Origin: Fragilaria crotonensis
Taxonomy: Eukaryota > Bacillariophyta > Fragilariophyceae > Fragilariales > Fragilariaceae
Assembly (NCBI GenBank): GCA_022925895.1
Contig: JAKSYS010000079.1
Span: 1-64,000 of the forward strand
DNA length: 64,000 nt
Direction: 5' to 3'
Shown piece by piece: positions 10,430 to 21,666 of this stretch. Each line of letters begins with the position of its first letter. The first letter of the stretch is position 1. Both the position numbers and the translations under genes were made by a program. The notes below the pieces were generated by a model. That model did no database searches. It worked only from the letters and a program-made list of their open reading frames with translations, and was not told the origin of the DNA.

Positions 10430-11509
10430 TCATTGTATGAGTTCACGAATGACAGCTCCAGGAACGAAGACATTTTCAGTCGACCATGGATCCAGCAAGA
10501 TATCCGTACCATCGAAAGTAATGGAAAACACTCGCTTGCCACCCTCAAACTTGCCACCCTCAAACTTGCCCGCCTCAAGCTCCTCTAGTAGACGAGCCAT
10601 GGCATCTTTAATGTTGCACTCATGTTGCACGATCTCAACGTCAACAAAACCCTTGGCGGCAAGGCTTTGTAGGCGATGCTCCGCGACTCGGGTCAACGAG
10701 CCTCTGTATTTGTTCCCTGCCCAAAGAGTGAGACTGCCACTGCTGATCATTTGATACACTTTGCTGGTACCCCAGTACCGGGGATTTCCTGTTGTAACTT
10801 CAACCGGGTCGTCGTTGTCGTCCATAGCGTCAACTTCAGCATTGAACAAGACTACGTGTCCACCAACATCCATGAGGTGCAGATGAACAAGTTCTTCGGA
10901 TCTGTGCTCGTCGCGAAAAGTCTTTCCCGTCGTGAATCTTTCAAATTGGAAACCAGGTGCCGCCTTATCGGAAGTGTAGTCCTTGTGTGTGGCAATCATG
11001 ATGGTATCGGTTCCAGGCAAAAGGGTGACGAGATATGCTTTGTCGTTGCTTATTGTCCTAGTCGCGAGGACTTCCAGTGTCGAACCACCAAAGAAAAAGT
11101 CCACCTTGTTCATGTCCACACCGCGATGACGCACGGCGACATGGATGGTGGTCACGTGTGGTGGCTTGTGGGGGTACTTGTTGGTGGTCTCGCGAGGAGA
11201 AAGCGACTCAAAGGGCAGAGGCAGTTTCGAATTGAGTCGCTCGATGGGCACAGTCAGCGATGGCTTCATATCAACATCGATACTGCCTTTGATATCAGCT
11301 ACCGTCACCTCATCCAGATCTTTGTACGCACCATTGGGTGTCCAGCCGAAGTATCCCAGATCAGCGATTGGAGTAAAGATGCTTAGCTCCGTTGCTTCAA
11401 GTGCCTGGACGAGTCCTTTGCTCGGACGAAACCCAGTAGTATCGTCGGACTTCGCTTTGGAGATCTCGAGCGCGAGGATCTCTTTAATGAGGTCATTGAT
11501 ATCCGTCAT
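10430..11509 (-). CDS. Unknown-family protein, intact paralogue
   Basis: 359 aa from ATG 11509; the frame also runs further up to a TTG, but no earlier ATG exists. It begins with an amphipathic helix (MTDINDLIKEILALEISKA), followed by a globular-looking body with motifs shared with the 7.5-8.5 kb copy: IADLGYFGWTPNGA, TTNKYPHKPPHV, RHRGVDMNKVDFFFGGSTLE, FTTGKTFRDEH and GGHVVLFNAEVDAMDDNDDPVEV. A short in-frame duplication, GKFEGGKFEGGK, lies near the C-terminus. No signal peptide or membrane segment. I do not recognise the family. The pair lies head-to-tail on the minus strand, about 1.9 kb apart, which fits a tandem or dispersed local duplication. Confidence 0.85.
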   Translation of the reverse strand: MTDINDLIKEILALEISKAKSDDTTGFRPSKGLVQALEATELSIFTPIADLGYFGWTPNGAYKDLDEVTVADIKGSIDVDMKPSLTVPIERLNSKLPLPFESLSPRETTNKYPHKPPHVTTIHVAVRHRGVDMNKVDFFFGGSTLEVLATRTISNDKAYLVTLLPGTDTIMIATHKDYTSDKAAPGFQFERFTTGKTFRDEHRSEELVHLHLMDVGGHVVLFNAEVDAMDDNDDPVEVTTGNPRYWGTSKVYQMISSGSLTLWAGNKYRGSLTRVAEHRLQSLAAKGFVDVEIVQHECNIKDAMARLLEELEAGKFEGGKFEGGKRVFSITFDGTDILLDPWSTENVFVPGAVIRELIQ

Positions 11510-11983
11510 GGTGAGGAACTCTGTTTTTGTGGAATAAATCAATCAATGGATAAAGATTCTTCTTCCCGTGCTGCACACTATATGCTTTCTACATCAGCGT
11601 TCTCGACCTTGATATGGTCTGGCTCGCGAAGCTGAATATTTCAAATTCATATGGGATTCATACCAGAGAGTGACTTCATGCCTTCATCTGCAAGTTGGGA
11701 GCGACAGATTAAATATTTCATTGTCACATAGTAGGATTCATACCAGAGTCCGAGCTGCGAGCTTTCCTATCGGCTATCCGAGTTTGAAGGCGTCCGCTAT
11801 GACATCGGACCTGCACCCCCTCCAGACTAATCCACCATGAACAAACACTACATCACTCACCGTAAAATACTGCCGAAATCGTAGTTTAATTATCGGAACA
11901 CGATTCTACCTTGTGATTGTATAAGCGACGCCGCTAAAGCTTTTCCTTGCAATAGATACCTAAGAGGATCATGTCGAATTCGT
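11510..11983. other. Intergenic, nothing recognised
   Basis: 5' flank of the unknown-family gene and 3' flank of the lectin gene. GATTCATACCAGAG occurs twice (about 11650 and 11730), suggesting a small local duplication. Confidence 0.4.
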
Positions 11984-13138
11984 TCAAATAGGTCCCCAAC
12001 GGAGTCCGATCGCGTCGAGGGACGCACCGGCACGGCCATTAATGCCGCACAGCTTCTTGCCATTAGGTGCCTGGAATTCCGTTTCCTCACCTTTCTTGTC
12101 GATAAGGGGTCGGCCCTTGCCTCCAGCCACCAATTTGTGGCCCTTGTTTGTGACAAACGTCAAACAGTGAACCAAGTTCGCGTGGCGGACAACAACCGAA
12201 GTGACATATTCGTCATCGTCCAACTCAATCGAGTGTTCCTTTCCAGCATCACCTCCATGTCTCTTGCCAGGGCCATTGTCGTAAGTAACCATAATGGCAT
12301 CGACAATCATGCCACTATAGACCGAAATCTTCTTAATGGCCTTGTGGTTAAGATCGTCAAAGGCAGCTCCACCTTCGCCACCAACTTGTCGGGAGCCTGC
12401 GAACGATGGTTTGGCAGCTTGCTTGGCAGGCGCAGAAGACGTCTTGACAGGCGCAGCAGTCTCGTCCTCCGTCTCCTCTTCCTTACTTGAGGGAGCAGCA
12501 GCGGGGGCCGCGGAAGTCTTGGTAGGCTTTGGTGGAAATCGTCAGTGTGAAAATTGTTGGTCCTCAAAATGATTCATGAACAACGGAGCTGATATCATGC
12601 AACACGTACCGCCTTGCCATCATCTTCAAAAAGAACTTCGCCAGTCTCGTCCCACGTAATGCGCGTGTATCCAAAGTGAGTGGCAGCAGTTCGTTCCGCA
12701 TCGGTCAATTCCTTCCAGTATTTGTGTTCAATAGGAAAGTCTCGAACGTGCCAGTCGTCATCCCAACTTTCCTTGGTCCAACCAATGACCAATGCAGCGG
12801 CCTGAGTTTCTGCACATTGACAAATGTTGGAATGATCGTTCATTGTAAGTCATGTGCAACGAGGGGGGACATGACGACGACGTACACCTGCATACATTTG
12901 ACATACCTTTATCAGTATCATCCCACCAAATATCAAGCTTCTCTCTGACAATATCCCATCCCAAAAACAGGGCGGCACGTTTTTCACTCAAGGTCAGGTC
13001 GACAAATTCCTTCGTATCGTAGGGGACTGGATGGTCGTCATCCCACGATTCCTGCGTGGTGTAGCCCATGGCGGCTGCTGCCTTTTTGCATTCGGCAGGG
13101 AGATCCTCGTACCACCAATCCTTGTACTTTTCTGGCAT
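11984..13138 (-). CDS. Jacalin-like lectin with two N-terminal ~60-aa repeats (3 exons)
   Basis: Exons on the minus strand are 13138-12907, 12809-12610 and 12526-11984. Introns have GTATGT..AG and GTACGT..AG ends, and the frame is kept at both junctions, giving 324 aa. The N-terminus holds two related modules of pattern AAxxxGYTxxSWDDD...L(T/S)xxE(R/K)xAAxxxG; each exon boundary falls at a module edge. A low-complexity Ala/Pro/Lys/Glu linker follows. The C-terminal third is a jacalin fold: RQVGGEGGAAFDDL, SVYSGMIVDAIMVTYDNG, HGGDAGKEHSIELDDDE and GRAGASLDAIGLRWG. The N-terminal GG and C-terminal G..LD sugar-loop residues are kept, so carbohydrate binding is plausible. No signal peptide, so probably cytosolic or nuclear. 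Domain call is confident. Confidence 0.88.
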
Positions 13139-13851
13139 TGTTAGAGTATGTGTTTGGGGGGTTGATTTGTTGTTGTTGTTACGTTTGCAGCGAGCGAGAT
13201 TTTGTGTCTCTATACCCTCGAGTGGTTTGTTTTTGTGTGACAGAGAATCCCGGTTTCGAATGTATGGGAAAGAGTGTGCGTCTCATGTGCTCTCCCTGTA
13301 TGCTCTCCACTATGATTGGAAAGATCCGCTGATCCCCAAGTCGGAGACGGGCTGACACCACGAACCACTATGTGGCAAAGAGATTGGAGGGAAAATAGAT
13401 CCGTTCTCGCAACGGTCGGGTAGGAGACATCCGGGATCCCGTACTGCAACTCGTTTCGGCGAGATCCACATCGGTTTGGCTATACTCGGTGTATATGTGG
13501 TACACATGGTGTCCGAGGGGATGGCGGGCGTCTAAATTTATCGAGGTAGTCAAACGTCGTTATGAAAATGCCGATTAGAAAGAACCCGGGAAATTGAAAT
13601 GAATGCGAGTTTTAATATATGGAATAAAATATGGATCTAGCTCGATCTACACGTGGAGGTGTTTTGGCAAAGTAGGCCTTGTCATCGTTCTTCACGTTTT
13701 CAGGGTTGTGCCGAATCCACCGACGCCCAGCTCATCAGATACGAGTGACGCTGTGACGACTCATCGGAGTCATATCCATGACGCAGCCCACAATCCACAA
13801 TCCAACTCGACTTGAAGCGATGGCATATATCATACATCTTGGAAGAAGAAG
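13139..13851. other. Divergent intergenic region between lectin and DUF1350 genes
   Basis: It probably carries both promoters. No gene or repeat was recognised. Confidence 0.4.
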
Positions 13852-15272
13852 ATGATGTGTGCCTATGTACATGTACGCATTCCAACTGTGATTGTATCAA
13901 TATGGATTTTAGCATGTTTACCAACTCCAGTATCAGCATTTGCGGAGTGTCCCAATTTGAATTCAATGGGAAGGCCGTTGGCAGTGATCAATCGAGGGAC
14001 CAGACAAATGAACATTCATGCCCCAGCCGCGCACGCTACAACTGGTAGCAGTTCAAGATCAATACTTTCTCTTCGAATGGCTGATACTACCCGTACTGCG
14101 GGAAGTACCGTCTCTGACTCAAAAACGGCCGCTACTTCAACCAATTTTCTCATGGGCCGCTGGGAAGAACTTCACGATAACTATGTGTTGAGGCCAAATG
14201 TTGAAGACGACCCCCTCGGGCCCTACTACATTTTCTTGGCGGAGCCATTGTGGGCGCTGTCCCTCATGTTTCATATCGATACTTGCTGGAGCGGCTCGCT
14301 GACAAGGGGTATTTGGTCATTGCAACCCCATACAATCTATCGTTTGATCACCTAGATACGTGCGACGTTGTCATTCAACGATTCGAACGAATTGCTCCCA
14401 TGTTGGCACGAGAATACGGTGCGATACCCGTTATTGGCGTAGGGCATTCATGCGGAGCCCTCTTGCAGCTGCTTATCACCAGTCTCTTTCCAGACACACC
14501 CAGAGCCGCAAACGCGCTCATAAGTTTCAACAACAAGCCCATCAAGGTCGCCGTGCCGTTCTTTGATGAAGTATTTGCTCCATTCTTTACCTCGGTCGCT
14601 CTCAAGGATGGAGCTTCAGACTCCAGTGGATTAGACGTTATCAATGTTGCTCTCAAGTTGGCAAGAACCGCAAGCGAGGGTCAATTACCGTCGGATGAAT
14701 TGTTGGCCGAAGCGAACCGCGTCATGACTCCACAACTGCTGAAAGGCCTCCCTCCACTTGCAATTCCGGACGCCCTGCGCCAGGGCCTTCAGACCTTATT
14801 ATCTCCATCTTCCGCAGCTCTCACCTCCGCCGGCGTTCTGCCTCTCCTCCACCAACTGGTTGACACGTTGGATCAGATACCACTCTTGATCCAAGAAGTT
14901 GCTGACGGCGCCCGCGATTTCGTCCCCACCCCCGCCACGGTCCGAGCCGCCGCCCGACGCGCGTATCGCGCTCGTCGCACTCTCATTCTACAATACGATG
15001 AGGATTCGATTGACGAATCCGAAGAAATTGAAAACCTATTGAAGGAAGCCGAAAGTGTCACGCGCATGAAACGTCCCATGATTGAAATTGATGTGCAGCG
15101 GACAGTATTAACTGGCGGACATGTCACGCCGTGCCTCGGACCACCCCTGGATGTGGCGACGCGTGCCGAAGATTTGGTGGGGAAGGATACTGCCAAGGAC
15201 GCATTGTTGTACGCGCAAACTGACGCTACAGTTGAGGAACTGGTACGGTGGTTGGAGGAAGCGAATCTGTAG
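13852..15272 (+). CDS. DUF1350 alpha/beta-hydrolase, probably plastid-targeted
   Basis: From ATG 13852 the protein has a hydrophobic leader (VSIWILACLPTPVSAFAECP) with the SAF cleavage motif of diatom plastid presequences, then a Ser/Thr-rich transit-like stretch. The first frame runs to about 14210. The rest is one frame on: ALLHFLGGAIVGAVPHVSYR, KGYLVIATPYNLSFDHL, and GVGHSCGALL with a likely nucleophile Ser, ending at 15272. The junction is the run CCCCC at 14210-14214; six C would keep one frame, so this looks like a one-base loss in a homopolymer rather than an intron. DUF1350 proteins occur in plastids and cyanobacteria, and their reaction is unknown. The 340-aa second part matches the usual family length. 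Confidence 0.82.
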
Positions 15273-15476
15273 CAGTTGTTGGAGAGTGGAACATTTTGAT
15301 GATGGCAATGACGTTGGACGGTATGGGCATTAGGGTAGCTAGGGACGAAACATAACTTTGGATTATTGAAGTTAACAGTCTACGAGTTGCCTGCTTGTTT
15401 TCGTCGGTTTGGGAAATTCGCCGAACAAAGTTCGTGTATTCTAGAAGTTACTCATTAAATAGTAGTATTAGTATTG

Positions 15477-17850
15477 TTAAAGCATCCTTGGTGGAGGAGG
15501 GAGTCCAAAAAAATCTTGTGCCGTAGCGGCGGCAGCAGGCGAGGCCCTCGGTTTATCATGTAGTGGTGATGCTTCCGAGAGTGGAACATCTTGCATATCA
15601 GCAATGGAATCATCGTACACGCCTGGGGCCGCAGTCGATTCAAAGGGCGCTGACGAAGGTGGCTCCGCTTCTGGTTGCGATGGGACAGCAAAGACTTCCG
15701 CCTCAGCCGCCGTTTCGGGTGCATGATGTTCCTCTTGTTTCTCTTCTTCTTGGTTGACGATGGGAGAACTCTCATCAGCACTCTGTTCTGTCACTACCTC
15801 ATCACTTTTGCTGGGTTCCGAGGCGAACAAGTCTTGCGCACTTCGGATCGATTCGGTCGACGCACTATGCATAATTGGTTTTTGAGCAGGTATAACTGGA
15901 ACGTTGCCAGAAGGAGGTGCCGCAAACACTGCCGCAGGATCAGTCTTTAGAGGAGTTGTATAATCCGAAGAAATGGACTGCTCTGCCAACTGCTTTTGCA
16001 AAGCAGGAACGCCGTCCGAGGGTGGAGACGCGAAGAAAGATGCAGGATCACAGCTGCCGGGCGTCACAGCAGGGTGGCCAAGTGAGTTGTGTCGAGCGTG
16101 AGGAGTTGTCGGCGCATGCTCAACATGCCGAGCATTCCCGATCGGGTTTGGGTTCCTGCTTACGCTGGAGAGCGGGAGGCGGTGGAAGGAACAAAGACGC
16201 TGCAGAGGGTGACGGATGCTGATATGGCGAAGCTGCTGATTGTTGGTACCCTTGATCATATCCCTGCTGAGGAGGTTGTTGTTGATATCCTTGATCATAT
16301 CCGTGTTGGGCAGGTGGTTGTTGGTATCCTTGATCATATCCCTGCTGGGCAGTTGGTTGTTGATATCCTTGATCATATCCCTGCTGTGGAGGTGGTTGTT
16401 GGTATCCTAGATCATACCCCTGCTGGGCGGGTGGTTGTTGATATCCTTGATCGTATCCCTGCTGGGGAGGTGGTTGTTGATATCCTTGATCATATCCCTG
16501 TTGGGCAGGTGGTTGTTGATATCCTTGATCATATCCCTGCTGAGGAGGTGGTTCTTGATAACCTTGATCATATCCCTGCTGAGCTGGTGGCTGTTGATAA
16601 CCTTGATCATAGCCCTGCTGAGAAGGCGACTGCTGGTATCCTTGATGATATCCCTGCTGAACTGGAGTGGTTTGGGCTACCACGGATGGAGCACGACTGG
16701 CTGGATTGAACATGGTAAAGCCAGTAGATGCGGCAGTCGCTGCTACTCCTGCTGCCAGTGGAGGTACCCCATAAAAGTTGTTGATGGCTCCCGAAGTGGG
16801 AGGGGTCGGCAGGGCCTTGCCGTCGTAGGATAAATACCTGGATTTAGGGAGTCCACCCCTGGCGTAGGGATTGGGTGCAGAAGATGATGATGAGGCAGCA
16901 GTGTAGGGGTTGGAGCTTCCCACGGCGGGAGTACTTCCAGAGGAGGGAGGAGGTGGAATTGCAGGAGCACTGCCAGAATTGGCATTGCCGTACTTTTTAG
17001 CGAGATTGACATCGGAAGAGGATGAATGAAAGCCATCTGGACGATACCTTGATGCAGCTCCAATGGCAGCGGATGAATGACCAGTACGAGCATACCCATG
17101 ATTTCCAGATGGTGGTGCGGATGCATTGGTACTCGAACTGGTAGGGTAACTGCTTGCCGAGGGTGGCGCCGACATTGCTGTCGGCGGCATTCCAGGTGAT
17201 GGAGTTGCAAATTGACCCGGAGGTCCGATCGGTGGTGGTCCACCTGGAGGCGGGGTGGAGGGGACTCCATGATTTGGAATTCCACCCATGGGCGGAGGAG
17301 GCATGTTGGAATAATTAATTTGCAGTCCTCCCATATCAATGCCCGGAGGAAGACCAACACCACCATTATCCAAGGCATGCTGCGTCTCTTGCTGTAGCTG
17401 AAGCGGAAGCAGATATTGCCTGACACTATTTACTGTGGCTGTATCGTAGGGTGTTTGTCCCGTCCCGTTCTTGGCAACCACGGATGCACTGAATTCTGTG
17501 ACTAGCAGTTTAACAATGTGCAATGCCGTCTTGGAATTGGTATTGAGGCAGGCATAGTGTAAAGCAGTATTGCCCATGGCATCCAACTGTTCGGTCGTCG
17601 CTCCTGGAATCGCCAAGAGTTGTCTCATTAAGCGTTCCATACCATGCTGACAAGCCAAGTGAATGGGATACGTTCCCTTCGTGGGCTGAATGACCGTGTA
17701 GACTGGATCCATCATTTCAGTGAGACATCCTTGCGCCGTTGATTCGTCGTTCCTCTGAACCGAGTACAGGAACCGTCCGACGGCATCGGTCGGAGGCGGA
17801 GCCACTGTCTGCGCCAGTTGTTCCAGTCTTTCTGTGGCCCAGGAGAACAT
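15477..17850 (-). CDS. Ankyrin-repeat protein with Pro-rich and QQGYDQGYQQPPA tandem-repeat region
   Basis: ATG 17850. Residues about 57-135 form two ankyrin repeats (TYPIHLACQHGMERLMRQLL, MGNTALHYACLNTNSK). A Pro/Gly/Ser-rich region follows, then 11 copies of a 13-aa QQGYDQGYQQPPA-type repeat (DNA 16231-16659). The first frame ends at 16120, but the neighbouring frame continues convincingly from about 16145 to TAA 15477, with short motifs DPASFF, DPAAVF, AQDLFA and AQDFFG spaced along an acidic tail. Removing one C from the CCC (plus-strand GGG 16144-16146) would give KQEPKPIGNARHVEHAP and join them. Total would be about 790 aa. The Q/Y/G-rich array is prion-like; a role in condensates or vesicle coats is speculation. 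Confidence 0.75.
16231..16659 (-). repeat. 11-copy 39-bp coding minisatellite
   Basis: Unit encodes QQGYDQGYQQPPA with variants (PPP, PTA, EPPP, QHGY, DLGY). The array is in frame inside the ankyrin gene and is likely to vary in copy number between strains. Confidence 0.92.
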
Positions 17851-18820
17851 GTTAACGCGCTATGCTGTTCAGGTACTTTACTGAGAGGTGGTGATTGATG
17901 ATTGAGACAGAGGTATGAGTGCGTCGAGTAGAAAGCTCAGCGGCTCCAACAAGGACACTATGATCCGCACCAACTGGGATAAGAAATGCCATGCTTTGCA
18001 TTGCACAATACGAAGCAAGCCATGTCCTCTCTTGCCAGGCATTTCGTGTGGATGACACGCCGTCTGGAGGGTGTCCGTAAGTCCGTTCATGCTTGCTATA
18101 AATGCGAATTGTATGCTATTTTTATATCATTAATTTAACTCATGAATTGATAGTTGAATAAAACTTCCCTTCTGGGTTACTCAGTACTCCCGCCACTGTG
18201 TTCGTTGTACTTGAGGCTTGAGGCTATACTGCCCTCCCGCGCAATTCGCACATTCGATATGTACAAAAAATTTGCTCGCTGTCTGTGTATGACTACTAGC
18301 AGTAGCTACTGTAGTTCACAAAGTACTCGTACCGGTACTTGTGTAGGACTCCAGTACAGCAATATAGTGAACGATAACACGATGCAGGCACGGTTTGCGG
18401 GCTTCGTAGACGTTCACAGTTAAGTGCTACTCGGCGCATTTTTCTATTCAACGGCGCAGTGGGAGTAATTTGTCAATACTCACACAAATTTGTTCACCCT
18501 GATCGTTCCAAGAGACAACGCTGTCTTGAACTTGCACTCCAGCACTCGACCGGGAGTTCATACTTCAGCACTCGATCTCACAGATCCGCCGGTCACGTCT
18601 CACATCCTTCTCTGTTGCGGTATCAGTCATCACGATATCACTTTATTGAACGTTTCGTCCTTGTGGCAGGTTTTCTTCGTTCCATTACAATTCAAACTTG
18701 AACGGAAAACGCGACGCAAACCAAGACTTCTGGGATCAATTGTCATTATCATTTGTTCCAGCACCACTGTACTGTGATTAGTGATCATTGACCAGGGACT
18801 CTGCATTTCAACCTACTGCC
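17851..18820. other. Divergent intergenic region
   Basis: It lies between the ankyrin gene and the glycosyltransferase gene and probably holds both promoters. Short frames here have no recognisable features. Confidence 0.4.
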
Positions 18821-20994
18821 ATGCTTCCTCTGAATCAATCAACTCCCAATAGCAACTCGACTTTGAAACCATGGAAGTCGCAACCGGTCGTATTGCTCTC
18901 AAGTTCGGTTGCTTTTGTCTTGCTGTTCATACTTTCATCATTTTCATGGAATCAGGATTCAGGTGACTCGACGTCCAATGCTATTTCATCGCCGTTGCGC
19001 CGCATGACGGGAGATTTGCTTTCGCCCAACTTGGACGTGTTTATGGCATATTCAGACTCACCAGTGGCACGAAAGAAATTCAAGGATTTCGGTGCCAATG
19101 ACGGAATACGAATGGTCGTTTCAAATCCACAAGAACAAATGTCCTACTTTGAGCTCAATGAATGCGTCGATAAGGCTCTGGAGCGCTATCAAGCTTTTGT
19201 AAAGAAGGAACAACCTCATTTGGCTCAAGAATTGTGGAAGTTCTGCGTCCTGTCACACCACGGCGGCCTCTATGTCGATGCAGAAAGTCCTCTTCTCATA
19301 TCGGTGGACGAAATTAAAATCCTCAATCGAAACGTCGCGATCACCTCTGATTACTTTGACTCTACGATCCACGGTGCAATTCTTCTCCTCAAGGATGGCC
19401 GTATTGCAAAAGAAATGGCACAACTGTTAGTCGACACTCCAATTTCAACCCTCATCGCGTCGCCTCTCATTGTCGCTCAGACGCTGTACCAACTCATTCA
19501 CGACAAGAATTCATCGATGTCCCAGTGGCACTTGTATAAGCACTCTTGTGTCATGAACGCACTTTCAGGACGCAAGCTCGCATCGTACTCACCGACGAAT
19601 CGCCTCGCGCACTATTGCCCGCTCGATGCTGGATACTGTTGCCAAGTTTTGGATTCTCAGACTGTTGTCATGATGACCAAACATCCAATTCTGCCGAATC
19701 AAATTCTACCAGAGACTCTCCCGCTCACATATAATCCGTCGTCGAACGGTGACGAAATTGATGAGGACCTGCCATATATTGCCACAATTCAGGAGACAAC
19801 CTACACTCGCCCTGACGATGCCCCAAAGACTCCCAATTTCTTTGATACCTTGCTTCAAAACAATTGTTTGCCGTCTGACCTGCAATGCTCCATGTGTCTT
19901 CGCGATAAGAAGGGTGCGGATTGCAAGAGATGCAAGGACGTGTGTCCTTGCTATTGCAAGACTCTCTGCAAAGTTTCGGTGGATCAGAAGTTTGTCTCCA
20001 AGGAATTGGCCATCTCATCACCTCGCTTCGCCCGAGACCCTACACGTTTGGTGCCTCGCATCATCCATCAAACGTGGTTTGAAAGTGTCACCCCTGAGAA
20101 GTATCCAAATATGTCTAGATTGATTGAATCCTTCAAGCAATCAGGCTGGGAATATAAATTTTATGATGACGATTCATCTCGCAGGCTATTGAAGAAACAC
20201 TTCCCGCCGGAGGTTCTGCAGGCCTACGATGCCTTGAAGCCTGGCGCCTTCAAGGCAGATCTCTTTCGATACTGTGTCCTTTTGATTTATGGTGGCATTT
20301 ACGCCGACATGGATGTATTGCTGGAATCGAATCTCGACGCTGCCGTGGGACCTGATATTGGCTTTATGGTCCCTGTAGACGAACCTGGAACGGTACGTTA
20401 TTCCTTGTTGCTCACGATGGTTCAGATCATTCACAAGTCTCACACGATAGATCTTACAGCCTGTGGGGAAGCGAATGTGTCTGTGGAATGGTTTCATTGC
20501 CTCTGCACCTGCCCATCCTTTCTTGGCCAAGGCCATTGAGACCGTTGTCAACAATGTTCGCAATAGATTCACCTCTGTCGATGTTGATGCTACCTTTTTG
20601 TCCTGAGCCAGAGCTCTCAGTGCTGCACGCCTTTGATACTCTCTTTACGGCTGGTCCTTGCATTCTCGGATCTGTTGTGAATAAGGTGATGGGTCGTCAC
20701 GGTCAAACTCAATTCGAACCCGGTCAAATGGAGCCTGAGGATCCTGCTTCGATTCCCGGCCGTACCATTATCTTGAAGCAAAACAAGTGGGACATGGGGG
20801 CCCATCGCTTTACGTTGCTGGAAAAGAATCTCGTCGTGGCCGCGACCGACATGCCTGACTATGACGATCGCGATAAGTTGCAAGACAAGGAGCATTACTC
20901 CAAGACGCACGTCAAGACTGGAATTTACGGTTTGGAAAAGTTGTACACCGACAACAAGAAGGCCAACGAAGACATTAAACTGATTGTAGTGTGA
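18821..20994 (+). CDS. Type II membrane glycosyltransferase with two GT32-like (OCH1/DXD) modules
   Basis: The frame extends to a TTG, but ATG 18821 is the first real start. One N-terminal membrane anchor (VVLLSSSVAFVLLFILSSF) suggests a Golgi enzyme. The first module has FCVLSHHGGLYVDAESPLL. The second has RIIHQTWFESV, KADLFRYCVLLIYGGIYADMDV with an intact DMD metal/sugar motif. Between them is a Cys-rich insert (QCSMCLRDKKGADCKRC). An intron 20393-20459 (GTACGT..CTTACAG) joins EPGT to PVGKRMCLWNGFIAS in phase 0. The frame then breaks at the T5 run 20595-20599; four T would give DATFCPEPELSVLHAFDTL, so this is probably one extra base. The C-terminus ends at TGA 20994. Substrate unknown; mannosyl- or galactosyl-transfer in N-glycan or polysaccharide synthesis is the family expectation. 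Confidence 0.82.
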
Positions 20995-21666
20995 TTGTAA
21001 TTGGGAATGGGACTGGGACTGCTGTAGGTACTACCGTAGTTAGGGTACAATAGTACAAAGTACTAATAAAGTAGACGCCACCGAAAAGATATACGGTAAC
21101 AAAAAATCAGGGTATGTTCATTCGCAATACGCAAAAAGTACTGTACCAAATGCACTGTACATGTACTCATCAGAGAACAAATGGAAACGCGACCTTGAAT
21201 ATCGTGAAAGGCCGCCGGTGTGAAGGGGACACTGTTTTCACGTGTGAATAAGAAATGTTGTTCATTTCTTCCCCTGGGTTCCTGGTCCTTGTGTTACATC
21301 TTGCATTCTCATTGGAATGCCACACAGACAGCTCGAAGTCTACCTTCTATGCGACAGTAGGACCAAAGGAGTTCGCGATTGGATCAATGGCACGTTCAAC
21401 ACAGCTGCGGGGTGAACGCGCGACTGTGTTCTCGTTTTCGATTCAGTTGGTTCGCGTTTCAACGCAGTGTTCTCATTTTGTTCCAACAGGGAATATGTGT
21501 TCCGCGTTAGACTTGGTACTCCGAGTACTACTCTTTGTAGGCAGGAGAGCTCTACGATCACTATCATTGTTCATTCAATAGATCCTTTTTCCTTGATTTT
21601 ACTCATTTTTTTCAAAATCTTGAGTGATTCCACGATACAAATTCGCATACCATCATCATCTTCACC
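20995..21666. other. Intergenic region upstream of lipase 1
   Basis: It contains a TACTCCGAGTA palindrome at 21517-21527, about 140 bp before the lipase start, and GTAC-rich short repeats near 21030-21170. No gene was seen. Confidence 0.4.

Noticed and set aside
10676-11386. 236-codon frame opposite the intact unknown-family gene
   Set aside because: The sense strand shows protein conservation with its paralogue; the antisense frame is broken in the other copy.
16089-16709. 206-codon plus-strand frame over the minisatellite
   Set aside because: Translation of the reverse side of the 39-bp repeat, low complexity.
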